Assembly: GCA_016212515.1 (NCBI GenBank)
Contig: JACRFZ010000068.1
Location: 1 to 59,493 of the forward strand
DNA length: 59,493 nucleotides
DNA from: Candidatus Melainabacteria bacterium
GTDB taxonomy: Bacteria > Cyanobacteriota > Vampirovibrionia > Obscuribacterales > Obscuribacteraceae
Direction of reading: 5' to 3'
Part shown: piece by piece, positions 8,702 to 17,383 of the stretch
How positions within the stretch are numbered: the first letter of the stretch is position 1
Layout of the letters: every line of letters begins with the position of its first letter
Made by a program: the position numbers and the translations under genes
Notes under the pieces: generated by a model
Database searches by the model: none
Seen by the model: only the letters and a program-made list of their open reading frames with translations
What the model was told of the DNA's origin: nothing

Positions 8702-9229
8702 ATGTCTTGTGCTTCCATCTACATCGGTGATGATACGGTCGTCGTTGTCAGTGTCGGCGGAAAACTTGCCGGTTCCTTCAGTCTCCATAATCGCCAGAAG
8801 ATAGCCGACTTTCTCGATGAAGTTTTGAGTCCCTGTTACTTTATCGAAAGTAACGGTCTGGCTCACACCATCGCCCTTCATTTTGAAGAAATGGCCATGG
8901 TGAAGGAGCGCATACCGGCCTGCCAACTAGAGCATTTGCGGCAGTATCGCATTGAGGTGAAAGAGCGCCGCGGCGAACCAGGCGGTGTTTTTCAGGTATT
9001 CTCAGGTGCCGCGCAAGAAATTCGCGGCGCCCGCCATAACCGCAATGTGCACACCATTGCCCCCTTCGACCTTGAGACTCCCGGGCTTGTCTTTCAGTCG
9101 CCCAGGCAAAACGGCACTTTCAGCCTTGTAAACGAGCTGGCTGAGCTGGACTGCCTTCTCCAGAAGGAACGTTCTCGCCTCCTGCCGCGCCTACTTTCCT
9201 GGTTGAGCCGCAGTTTCAGGCTCGCTTAA
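8702..9229 (+). CDS. Unknown cytoplasmic protein
   Basis: 175 residues from the ATG at 8702 (a GTG at 8696 and a TTG at 8669 with GGAG about 10 bases upstream are in-frame alternatives). Not recognised. It starts with a beta-rich stretch (SIYIGDDTVVVVSVGGKLAGSF), has alternating helices and strands, and a basic amphipathic C-terminus rich in Leu/Arg/Ser. No signal peptide or membrane segment. Its last 39 bases overlap the 3' end of the convergent czcA-like gene, so the C-terminal tails of both are encoded by the same DNA on opposite strands. Function unknown. Confidence 0.65.
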   Translation: MSCASIYIGDDTVVVVSVGGKLAGSFSLHNRQKIADFLDEVLSPCYFIESNGLAHTIALHFEEMAMVKERIPACQLEHLRQYRIEVKERRGEPGGVFQVFSGAAQEIRGARHNRNVHTIAPFDLETPGLVFQSPRQNGTFSLVNELAELDCLLQKERSRLLPRLLSWLSRSFRLA

Positions 9230-12200
9230 GGTTTTAAGCCGGCTCTGTCTTTTCCTCTTGCGACCGCCCTTTGTGCCGCAGATTAAGGCATAAACTGCCG
9301 GAATGACAAGCAAGGTAAGGGCTGTGGAAGTGATTAGACCACCTATTACCACCGTGGCCAGAGGGCGCTGCACTTCAGCCCCCACAGTCGTGGCCAGGGC
9401 CATGGGCACAAAACCCAGGGAGGCTACCAGGGCCGTCATCAAAACCGGTCTGAGCCGCTTTTGGGCCCCCTTGAGGGCGGCCTGACGCGGGGATAGCCCC
9501 TCGTTCTTTTCCAATTGTTGAATGGTTGTGACAAGTACCACACCGTTCAAGACCGCCACCCCAAACAGGGCAATGAAGCCTACACCGGCAGTGACCGAAA
9601 GGGGCATGCCCCTGAGGTAGAGGGCCGCCAGACCACCGGAGAGGGCGAGCGGTATGTTGGAAAAAATCAGCAGTCCCGGTTTCATGCTGCCGAAGGAGGC
9701 ATAGAGCAGCATGAATATGAGCAGGAGTACCAGGGGCACCAGTACGAAGAGTCGGCTCTGGGCTTCCTGTAGATTTTCGAACTGACCGCCCCAGGTGATG
9801 CGGTAACCGCTTGGTAATTGCAGGTTCTTATCCACCAGGGCCCGGGCTTCCTTAACGTAGGTGCCCAGATCTTGTCCCCGCACATTGACCTGTACCATAT
9901 AGGTGCGGTCTGTTTGCAGGTGGGCAATTTGAGCGGCGTCTTCGGTTTTTTGCAGAGTCGCTAGCTGTCTCAATGGCACCAGTTCACCGGCCAGGCTTTT
10001 GACCGGCAGGGCGCCCAGGTCTTCGGCGCGCTGGAGTTTATCCGGCTGGAAGCGGACTGTTAAATCGTAGCGGGGCTTGCCCTGGTAGATGGTACCTACT
10101 ACTTTTCCGGCTTGCGAAGCTGCCACCGTATCCAGTGCTTCTTCCGTGGACACACCGTAGGCGGCCAGCCGAGCTGAGTTCAGTTTTGCCGTTACCACCG
10201 GCAGTCCGGAATTTTGTTCGAGCTTCATGTCGGCGGTACCGCTCATGGTGCTAAGCAGCGATCCCACTTGTCCGCCCAGTTCACGCAGTTTGTCCAGATC
10301 CGGTCCGAAAATGCGCACCGCCACATCGCTTTTGGCACCCGCTACAAGCTCGTTCATGCGTTGCTCGATGGGCTGCGAGACTGAAAATATGATGCCCGGA
10401 ACGGTTTCTTTCAACCTTCTGGTGATGGCATCTTCAATTTCTTGCTGGGTAGTGCCGGTCTGCCACTTTGCGGGCGGTTTTAGAATGACGAAGACATCGG
10501 TTTCGTCCGGACCCATTGGATCAAAGGCTATTTCCGAGTGTCCGGTGCGCGATACTACCTGCTCTACATCCGGGAAGGTCATTATCTGCCTTTCTATCTC
10601 GGTTGTTTGTTTGGCTGCCAGGTCCAGAGAACCGGAGACCGGCCTGTTTACGGTCAGTACCATGGCTCCTTCCTTTAGAACCGGCACGAATTCGGAACCG
10701 AGGGAGGGTATCAAGGCTAAGCTGAAAAGGAAGATACAGAGAGCCAGACTGAAGCTCTTGAGGGGCGCCCTGGTGCTTTCTAAAAGCATATAACGGTAAT
10801 GGGGGCGAATTAGCTTGAGGATAAAGCTGTCTTTCTCGTCGGGCTTGCCGGGCAAGAGGAAATAAGCCAGGGTGGGAGTGGCCAGAAGCCCGATTAGAAG
10901 AGCCGTCAGAAGCCCGAAGATGACGGTCAGAGCCATGGGTTGGAAGGTCTTGCCTGATACCCCCGGCAGTGCCAGAATCGGCAGGTAGACCACGGTGATG
11001 ATCAAGACGGCGAAGAAAACAGGCTTGGCCACTTCGGCTGCTGCTTCCTTGACGATGGTGAGACGATTGCCTTCTCTTTCGGCCAGTCTGGCAATGATGT
11101 TTTCCACCATCACCACCGAGCCGTCTATGAGTATGCCGAAGTCGATGGCGCCAAGGGAAAGTAAGTTGCCGGAAGTATTGCTCAAAGATAGAAAGGCCAC
11201 GGCCCCTATGAGCGAAAGAGGAATGGCCAGGGCGGCGATGACGGCTCCCCTGAGCCCGCCTAGAAGCAAGAAGAGCACCACGATCACGAAGAGAGCACCG
11301 CTAAAGAGGTTGTGCTTGACGGTGTCGATGGTTTGTTCGATGAGAATGCTGCGGTCGTAGAAGGTGTTGATATTGACGCCCCTGGGCAGGCTCAAGCGGA
11401 GGGTTTCCACAGCCTTTTCCAGTCTGGTCAAGACGTCTTTGGAATTTTCTCCTTTGCGCATCACTACCGTGCCAATCACGGTCTCGCCCTGGCCGTTTTC
11501 GGTCACGATGCTCTGGGGCTGCTTGTGTCCGATGGTTACCACTCCCAGATCCTTCACTTTTACTATGCCGGATTGGTCGCGGCGCACCGCCACGTTTTCG
11601 ATATCTTCCACATCGCGTAGCATGCCTTCGCCCCGGATCAGGGTCTGGTCATCATTTTCAATTAAATAACCACCGCCGCTGTTGGCGTTGTTGGCAGCCA
11701 GGGCATTCATGACGGCAGAGACACCGATGTGGTAACCATGCAGCCTCTCCGGGTCGAGCCTGACTTGATATTCCTTGGCTTCACCGCCCATTGATTGAAT
11801 TTCATCCACCCCTGCCACGGTCTTGAGGGCCGGAATAACCTGCCAGTCGAGAATATCTCGCAACTGCATAAGGCTATAACCTTTGCCGGTGACCTGGAAC
11901 TGGTAAATCTCACCCAGGCCGGTGGCGATGGGGCCTAGCGCGATTTTTATGTCGGCGGCAGGGGGCATTTGCTCCAGGGCTGTTTTTAGTTTTTCCGTCA
12001 CCTGTTGTCTGGCCCAGTAAATGTCGGCGGAGTCTTCAAAAACGGCGGTTACCTGGCAGAGGGAAAATTTGGAAATGGAACGCAGTTGTTTTAGCTTGGG
12101 CAGGCTCTGCAGGGCTAACTCAATGGGATAGGTGACATATTGTTCCACCTCCCTGGGGGCAAGCCCGCGGGCATTGGCCGTGACTGTGACTTGCACGTTG

Positions 12201-12382
12201 GAGACGTCCGGTACGGCATCAATATGCAAATTAGAAAAGCAGAGTATGCCCAGACCGGTGCTCAGTATCAGGATGAAGAGCACCATTACCCGCGCATCGA
12301 GGCAGGCTTCCACCAGTTTTTCCAGCCAGCCGGAAGCTGTGGGCGCAGCCCCCTGTTCAAGGTTGCGGTGGATACTGCTCAT
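9191..12382 (-). CDS. CzcA/CusA-type heavy-metal efflux RND transporter
   Basis: 1063 residues, full length for the HME-RND family. It is the inner-membrane proton-driven pump of a tripartite metal exporter. First transmembrane helix at about 31-50; two large periplasmic loops; the TM4 proton-relay motif DFGILIDGSVVMVE places D414, D420 and E427 at the same spacing as the relay acids of CzcA. The block GHSEIAFDPMGPDETDVFV in the second loop is typical of divalent cation (Co/Zn/Cd) rather than Cu/Ag pumps. ATG start overlaps the stop of the adaptor gene by 4 bp, so the pair is one operon reading leftward. The extreme C-terminus is Lys/Arg-rich. Exact metal is not decidable from sequence. Confidence 0.94.
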   Translation of the reverse strand: MSSIHRNLEQGAAPTASGWLEKLVEACLDARVMVLFILILSTGLGILCFSNLHIDAVPDVSNVQVTVTANARGLAPREVEQYVTYPIELALQSLPKLKQLRSISKFSLCQVTAVFEDSADIYWARQQVTEKLKTALEQMPPAADIKIALGPIATGLGEIYQFQVTGKGYSLMQLRDILDWQVIPALKTVAGVDEIQSMGGEAKEYQVRLDPERLHGYHIGVSAVMNALAANNANSGGGYLIENDDQTLIRGEGMLRDVEDIENVAVRRDQSGIVKVKDLGVVTIGHKQPQSIVTENGQGETVIGTVVMRKGENSKDVLTRLEKAVETLRLSLPRGVNINTFYDRSILIEQTIDTVKHNLFSGALFVIVVLFLLLGGLRGAVIAALAIPLSLIGAVAFLSLSNTSGNLLSLGAIDFGILIDGSVVMVENIIARLAEREGNRLTIVKEAAAEVAKPVFFAVLIITVVYLPILALPGVSGKTFQPMALTVIFGLLTALLIGLLATPTLAYFLLPGKPDEKDSFILKLIRPHYRYMLLESTRAPLKSFSLALCIFLFSLALIPSLGSEFVPVLKEGAMVLTVNRPVSGSLDLAAKQTTEIERQIMTFPDVEQVVSRTGHSEIAFDPMGPDETDVFVILKPPAKWQTGTTQQEIEDAITRRLKETVPGIIFSVSQPIEQRMNELVAGAKSDVAVRIFGPDLDKLRELGGQVGSLLSTMSGTADMKLEQNSGLPVVTAKLNSARLAAYGVSTEEALDTVAASQAGKVVGTIYQGKPRYDLTVRFQPDKLQRAEDLGALPVKSLAGELVPLRQLATLQKTEDAAQIAHLQTDRTYMVQVNVRGQDLGTYVKEARALVDKNLQLPSGYRITWGGQFENLQEAQSRLFVLVPLVLLLIFMLLYASFGSMKPGLLIFSNIPLALSGGLAALYLRGMPLSVTAGVGFIALFGVAVLNGVVLVTTIQQLEKNEGLSPRQAALKGAQKRLRPVLMTALVASLGFVPMALATTVGAEVQRPLATVVIGGLITSTALTLLVIPAVYALICGTKGGRKRKRQSRLKTLSEPETAAQPGK

Positions 12383-13764
12383 ATGCCGCCGCCGATAGAT
12401 TTTCTCAAAAGCTCACTTTTGAGAGCGAAGGAACCGCTGGTTACCACCCGGTCATGATGACTGAGGCCGTCCGGGTTTTCTTTCACTTCAGTACTGAGAC
12501 CGTCGCTGTCTCCCAGTTTGAGACGGCAGACCCGGTAGCTCTGCGGTCCCGTCTTTTTGAAGACAAGATCCTGACCGCCGATGCGTTGAATGGCGGCGTT
12601 GGGAATGCTCAGTTTGTCCTGTGGGGCGGCGCTGGTGGCTACTTCCGCCAGAACCAGAAGACCGGGTTTGAGAATTGCCCGGGGATTTTCTATTTCCGTT
12701 CGCACCGAGGCGGTGCGGCTCTGGGGATCGAACCTTTCTCCCAGGCGGGTCACCCTTCCCATGAACTTCTGACCGGGAGCCACTTCAGTGGTGAAGGTGA
12801 CGGGAGCGTTCAGTTTGATTTTTGAAACTTCCGACTGCGGCACTTCCAGCATCACCCAGACGCGGGAGAGATCGACGATGGTGAAGAGCACGGTAGCGGA
12901 AGGGCTGCCGGAGGCACCTACGGTCTGTCCGGCCTGGGCGTTTCGCTGGCTTACCTGTCCGGAGATGGGCGAGCGCAGCGCCAGTTCGGTGGTCAGCTTG
13001 CTCTCTTCCATAGACTGCGGGTCGAAACCCAGACTGACGAGGCGGGAGCGGGCTGCCGTAAACTGAATCTGGCTGGCGGCAAGCATGGCTTTGGCCGTTT
13101 CCAGCTCGGCTTTGGTGCTGGCTATGCGCGACTGTCCGGCTTCCACATCTTTCTTGGCGGAGATGCCCTCTCCAAAGAGGGTCTTGAGCCTGGCTGCGTC
13201 TGCCTCAGCCAGGCTTACTCTGGTTTTGATAAGGTCCACATTGGCGGCCGCTTCCATTACCCTGGCTTTACGCTCAACGAAGCTGGATTGGGCGTCGGAG
13301 AGTTCCGGACAGTTTATGTAGGCTACCACCTGACCGGCTTTGACGGTGTCGCCCACATCTACCAGGACCCTGGTGATGATGCCGTGTACCATGGAAGTGA
13401 CCGATGCCGTGCCGGGGTTACTGGATTCCACTGTGGAGGAGAAGCGCAGGGACTGTTTGAGGCTCCTGGTGCCGACCGGGGCTACTTTGATATTACCGGC
13501 AGCCCCCGTACTGAGGGTGACGGTGGCATTAACAGGATTGCTCAAATCGATACTGGCCGGGTCCACGGCCGGTGCCGGCAGGGGCGCAGCTTCCGGTTTC
13601 CTGGGGGACCGCTTGAAGGCGGAGAAAAGCTTCAACGGCTTGGCTCCGGCCAGCATGCCCATTGATGTTTGTTTGGATGAGGAGTCAAGTAAAGAGCAAC
13701 TGCTCAATATGACTGCCGCCAAGGTCAGCCAGATCGGTGTCCGACGGTTTTTCTTTGCAATCAT
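12379..13764 (-). CDS. CzcB/CusB-type periplasmic adaptor (membrane fusion protein) of RND metal efflux
   Basis: 461 residues from the ATG at 13764. The N-terminus is a lipoprotein signal: basic MIAKKNRR, hydrophobic stretch, lipobox LSSC, so the protein is probably lipid-anchored. Then a Pro/Ala linker, the barrel-sandwich (lipoyl-like) half VLVDVGDTVKAGQVVAYI, a long alpha-hairpin (about 160-235), the second lipoyl half and beta-barrel domain. It bridges the inner-membrane pump to an outer-membrane channel. An upstream in-frame start (13824) would destroy the signal peptide and overlaps a hairpin, so it is rejected. Overlaps the pump gene by 4 bp. No outer-membrane channel gene lies nearby. 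Confidence 0.92.
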   Translation of the reverse strand: MIAKKNRRTPIWLTLAAVILSSCSLLDSSSKQTSMGMLAGAKPLKLFSAFKRSPRKPEAAPLPAPAVDPASIDLSNPVNATVTLSTGAAGNIKVAPVGTRSLKQSLRFSSTVESSNPGTASVTSMVHGIITRVLVDVGDTVKAGQVVAYINCPELSDAQSSFVERKARVMEAAANVDLIKTRVSLAEADAARLKTLFGEGISAKKDVEAGQSRIASTKAELETAKAMLAASQIQFTAARSRLVSLGFDPQSMEESKLTTELALRSPISGQVSQRNAQAGQTVGASGSPSATVLFTIVDLSRVWVMLEVPQSEVSKIKLNAPVTFTTEVAPGQKFMGRVTRLGERFDPQSRTASVRTEIENPRAILKPGLLVLAEVATSAAPQDKLSIPNAAIQRIGGQDLVFKKTGPQSYRVCRLKLGDSDGLSTEVKENPDGLSHHDRVVTSGSFALKSELLRKSIGGGI

Positions 13765-13820
13765 GATGATACTTCTTATAGAGGTTCGAAAGTTTTTGCT
13801 TTCAGCTAAAACTAGATGCT

Positions 13821-13855
13821 GCACTAAGCCGGGCTGAGCCCTGGGTTCTTAGTGC
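13821..13855 (-). terminator. Nested hairpin between the Cys/His-rich gene and the efflux operon
   Basis: Outer arms GCACTAAG (13821-13828) and CTTAGTGC (13848-13855) pair perfectly, with an inner GGGCT/AGCCC stem. On the minus strand it is followed by CATCTAGTTTTAGC, only weakly U-rich. It may terminate the gene at 13879-14337 or act as an attenuator/operator in front of the metal efflux operon. Confidence 0.4.
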
Positions 13856-13878
13856 AAGCCTGGGAACCAAGAAGTAAT

Positions 13879-14337
13879 CTAAATTAAAAGGGCGCGCTTC
13901 AGTATATAGATAGGCTGGTTGTTCGGAGCTAACAGGGCAACCGCTGCAGGATTAGCCGGCGGTGATTCTGTGCTGCTCAGGGCGCAGATAAAGTGAGAGA
14001 TGGTGGCCAGTAAGGCTTGCCGACAAAGCTGAAAATGATTGTGGCTATCTTTATCATTGCCGACATTCTTTTGGCAGTCGGTTTCATCGACACCGGCAGA
14101 GACCAGGGGGCTATGAGTATGAGCCGCACAGGGGCAACGCTCAGGTGTGCTGAGCAGACTGAGAACATCGTTGCCTTTTGCAGTATTTAAAAAGTTCTGG
14201 TTGCTTGCTAGTTTTGAAAGTTCAAGGCCGAGCTGGTCGTGTAAGAGCGTGCCTGTCCACATCAGCGTGAATACCAGCACTGACATGATGATTCGTTTGT
14301 AACTGCTTAATTGCAGGTTTAGTTTCGACATGCTCAC
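13879..14337 (-). CDS. Cys/His-rich single-pass membrane or secreted unknown protein
   Basis: 152 residues from a GTG at 14337 with GAGG 8 bases upstream on the minus strand (ATG two codons later is possible). Residues ~15-33 form a hydrophobic signal/anchor (IIMSVLVFTLMWTGTLL). The exported part contains clustered metal-type ligands: CPCAAHTHS, a Cys-rich DETDCQKN segment, DSHNHFQLC and HFIC. This pattern suggests binding of a divalent metal, and it directly precedes the czcBA-like operon on the same strand, so a metal-sensing or sequestering accessory is plausible (compare small exported proteins encoded next to czc operons). No family recognised; function is inference. Confidence 0.62.
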   Translation of the reverse strand: MSMSKLNLQLSSYKRIIMSVLVFTLMWTGTLLHDQLGLELSKLASNQNFLNTAKGNDVLSLLSTPERCPCAAHTHSPLVSAGVDETDCQKNVGNDKDSHNHFQLCRQALLATISHFICALSSTESPPANPAAVALLAPNNQPIYILKRALLI

Positions 14338-14532
14338 GAGAAGGTCCTCGAAATCGAATCAACTCTCTGCCTGTAATACTTACCAATTACATAATACCAG
14401 AGCTTGTCCCTTTCAGACAGCTTATGTTGTCTAAGATGTACTATTTATCGGCGTTTTGATAGAGATTCTCAATAAGAACTGAGTCTATCTCATTGCTGAA
14501 ATACTGGATTGAATATCGTTTTCACTATCGTT

Positions 14533-17334
14533 TTACTGCTCTTGCCAGTGGGCCATGAGAGCTTTTCTGGCTTCGCTGGCTGCACCCGGTGCTAGAAGCA
14601 TGTCGGCAGTAATGATATTTTCCAGACGCAAAATTCTCGCCACAAGACCAGTCCAACCGGTCTGGTGGCTGGCTCCCAGCCCGGCGCCGTTTTCGCCGTG
14701 GAAGTATTCATAGAAGAGTATTTTGTCTTTAAAGTGAGGATCGTTCTGGAATTTTTCCGTGCCACCGTAGACGGGGCGGCGACCATCTTTATCGGGCAGG
14801 AAGATGGAGTAGAGTCTTCTTGAAAGTTCATGGGCTACTTCCATCAAGTTCATCTCCCGACCGGAGCCTGTGGGACATTCAATCTTGAAGGAGTCGCCAT
14901 AGTAGGCAAAATACAAATACAGGGCCTTAATCAGCAAGAAATTAACCGGCATCCAAATAGGTCCACGCCAGTTGGAATTGCCTCCGAACATACCGTTGTC
15001 GGACTCGCCCGGCAGGTAGTCCACTCTAAATTCCTGCCCGTTGTGCTGAAAGACGAAAGGGTTGTCCTTGTGATATCTCGATAGGGAGCGAATACCATAG
15101 GGGCTGAGAAATTCGTTCTCGTCCAGCATGCGTGTCAGAATGCGCCTTAGTTTGTCTCGACTGATGACGCTCAACATTCGCCGACCGGCTATACCCGGTT
15201 TTGACGGCATATGAATATTGGCACAAAGTTCCGGGTGGCGTCTGGCAAATTCGTTGCTGCGTTTGCGAAAAGTGGGCAGCCCTTCCAGTTTTGACTCTTC
15301 CAATACTGCTACTGCCGCCAGTGGCAAGAGCCCCACCATAGAGCGAACCTTCAACCTCTGGGATTGACCATTGGGGAGCCTCAGTACATCGTAGAAGAAA
15401 CCGTCTTCTTCGTCCCACAGTTCGTCGGAATGTTCCCCGATTCGGTCCATGGCGCCCGCTATCCAGAGCGTGTGCTGCAGGAAGCGGACGGCCAGATCTT
15501 CGTAGAGGGGATCATGTTCCGCCACTTCGATGGCGATTCTAAGCATCTGCTGGCTGAAAAAGGCCATCCAGGCCGTGCCGTCGGCCTGTTCGAGAGAGCC
15601 GCCTGTGGGCAGAGGCGCACTGCGGTCGAAGACCCCGATGTTATCGAGACCGAGAAAGCCCCCTTCAAAGACATTCTTGCCTTTGGGGTCTTTTCTGTTG
15701 AGCCACCAGGAGTAGTTCACTATCAGTTTGGTGAAGGCGTACTTGAGGAAGTCCACATCGCCTTTTCCGTCATTTCGCACTTTGTCGTGTAAATAGACTT
15801 CGATGGTGGCAAAAGCATGCACCGGCGGATTGACGTCTCCGAAATTCCACTCATAGGCCGGTATCTGTCCGTTCGGGTGTTGATAGTCGTTGCGCAGCAT
15901 CATGTCGAGCTGGTCTTTGGCAAAATCAATATCGACGGTACCCAGGGGCACTGTGTGGAAGGCTAGATCCCAGGCTGCATACCATGGGTATTCCCATTTG
16001 TCCGGCATGGAGATGATATCGTCGTTATACATGTGATACCAATCGCTGTTTCTCACATTTGATCTTTTGTTGGCCCTGGTGAGAAAGCCCGCGTCGTGCT
16101 CCTTGAGCCAGCGTTCTACGTCGTAATAGAAGTATTGCTTAGACCAGAGCATGCCGGCCATGGCCTGACGAAAGAGGTTGATTTTCTCCTGGTCTTCTTT
16201 CATGTCTTCGGTATAGAGGGCCTGGTAAAAGCCGTCGGCCTCCTCAATGCGCTCAGCCACGATCTCTTCGAAGTCGGCAAAGGGCGTTGGCAACTTCTGG
16301 GGGGCTTTGTTGCTCAGGCGCAGTCTTATTGTTTTTTCTTCCCCGCCTTTGAGGCTGAGTTTGTAGTGAGCGGCAGCCTTTGTACCTTTACCTTCGGGAT
16401 TGCAGGCCTTGCTGTCACCGTTGACGATGTAGTTATTGATGCCGTCTTTGACATAGGGCGTTGTGTTGGCAGTGCCGAATAGCCGGGCATTATTGGTGTC
16501 GTTGTTGCAGAAGAGTAACTCCAGGCTCTCGCCGCCGGCATCGGCATAGAGATAATAGTCTGCCAGTGATTCCTGAAAGAGGGGGTCGTTCAGGTGGGCT
16601 TGCACAACTGCCGTGCCTGTTTCGCCCTTCAAGGTTTTAAGTTCCGGCTTGGCACCGCCGTCGGTCCAGGTCCAGGTATTGCGGAAGAGCAAGGTGGGCA
16701 AAAGATGAAGCGGCGCCTGGTCGGCCCCCCTGTTCACGACCGTGATCTTGATGAGAATGTCTTCTGCATCGGCTTTGGCGTACTCTACCTGCACATCGAA
16801 GTAGCGATCCTGATCAAAAACGCCTGTGTCAATCAGTTCGTATTCTAATTCCTGCCGTCCTCTTTTTTTGTTTTCCTCTACCAGCTTGCCGTAGGGGAAA
16901 GCCGCCTGCGGGTATTTGTAGAGATACTTCATATAGGAATGGCTGGGCGTGCTCTCCAGATAGAAGTAGTACTCCTTGACGTCTTCGCCGTGGTTACCTT
17001 CACTGTTGGTGAGACCGAAGAGCCTCTCTTTCAGGATGGCGTCCTGTTCGTTCCAGAGCGCCAGAGAAAAACAGAGGATTTGATGGCTGTCGGAAATGCC
17101 TGCCAGTCCGTCTTCACCCCAGCGATAGGCTCTGGACCTGGCCTGATCGTGGCTGAAGTAATTCCAGGCGTCGCCGTTGTCGCTGTAGTCCTCCCGCACT
17201 GTGCCCCATTGCCGTTCACTTAAATAAGGACCCCATTTCTTCCAGGGTTCCTTTTCCAGCCTGGCCAACTCCAGCCGATCCAGCTCGGCCTTGGGTGAGA
17301 GTTCCGCATTAAAAGCAGGTTGACGTTTGGACAT
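14533..17334 (-). CDS. GH63-like glucosidase
   Basis: 933 residues from the ATG at 17334, which has GGAGG 5 bases upstream; a longer frame to 17544 would overlap the preceding gene and is rejected. The protein matches the bacterial GH63/MGH-type large glucosidases: N-terminal beta-sandwich (about 1-330) beginning with the ERQWGTVREDYSDNGDAW block, then an (alpha/alpha)6 barrel with YPWYAAWDLAFHTVPLG, GFLGLDNIGVFDRSAPLPTG, DGTAWMAFFSQQMLRIA and a C-terminal NWRGPIWMPVNFLLIKAL plus HGENGAGLGASHQTGWT. No signal peptide, so a cytoplasmic alpha-glucoside hydrolase acting on oligosaccharides or glycosyl-compatible solutes. Third gene of a J-domain/GH13/GH63 operon, 49 bp after the GH13 gene. Confidence 0.9.
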   Translation of the reverse strand: MSKRQPAFNAELSPKAELDRLELARLEKEPWKKWGPYLSERQWGTVREDYSDNGDAWNYFSHDQARSRAYRWGEDGLAGISDSHQILCFSLALWNEQDAILKERLFGLTNSEGNHGEDVKEYYFYLESTPSHSYMKYLYKYPQAAFPYGKLVEENKKRGRQELEYELIDTGVFDQDRYFDVQVEYAKADAEDILIKITVVNRGADQAPLHLLPTLLFRNTWTWTDGGAKPELKTLKGETGTAVVQAHLNDPLFQESLADYYLYADAGGESLELLFCNNDTNNARLFGTANTTPYVKDGINNYIVNGDSKACNPEGKGTKAAAHYKLSLKGGEEKTIRLRLSNKAPQKLPTPFADFEEIVAERIEEADGFYQALYTEDMKEDQEKINLFRQAMAGMLWSKQYFYYDVERWLKEHDAGFLTRANKRSNVRNSDWYHMYNDDIISMPDKWEYPWYAAWDLAFHTVPLGTVDIDFAKDQLDMMLRNDYQHPNGQIPAYEWNFGDVNPPVHAFATIEVYLHDKVRNDGKGDVDFLKYAFTKLIVNYSWWLNRKDPKGKNVFEGGFLGLDNIGVFDRSAPLPTGGSLEQADGTAWMAFFSQQMLRIAIEVAEHDPLYEDLAVRFLQHTLWIAGAMDRIGEHSDELWDEEDGFFYDVLRLPNGQSQRLKVRSMVGLLPLAAVAVLEESKLEGLPTFRKRSNEFARRHPELCANIHMPSKPGIAGRRMLSVISRDKLRRILTRMLDENEFLSPYGIRSLSRYHKDNPFVFQHNGQEFRVDYLPGESDNGMFGGNSNWRGPIWMPVNFLLIKALYLYFAYYGDSFKIECPTGSGREMNLMEVAHELSRRLYSIFLPDKDGRRPVYGGTEKFQNDPHFKDKILFYEYFHGENGAGLGASHQTGWTGLVARILRLENIITADMLLAPGAASEARKALMAHWQEQ

Positions 17335-17383
17335 TATCCCTCCGGAAGCAGGCAGACCCAGACGGAAGAGAGGTTGCCCTATA

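Noticed and set aside
13765..13824. Longer start of the CzcB-like gene
   Set aside because: It would add residues before the lipoprotein signal and overlap a hairpin.
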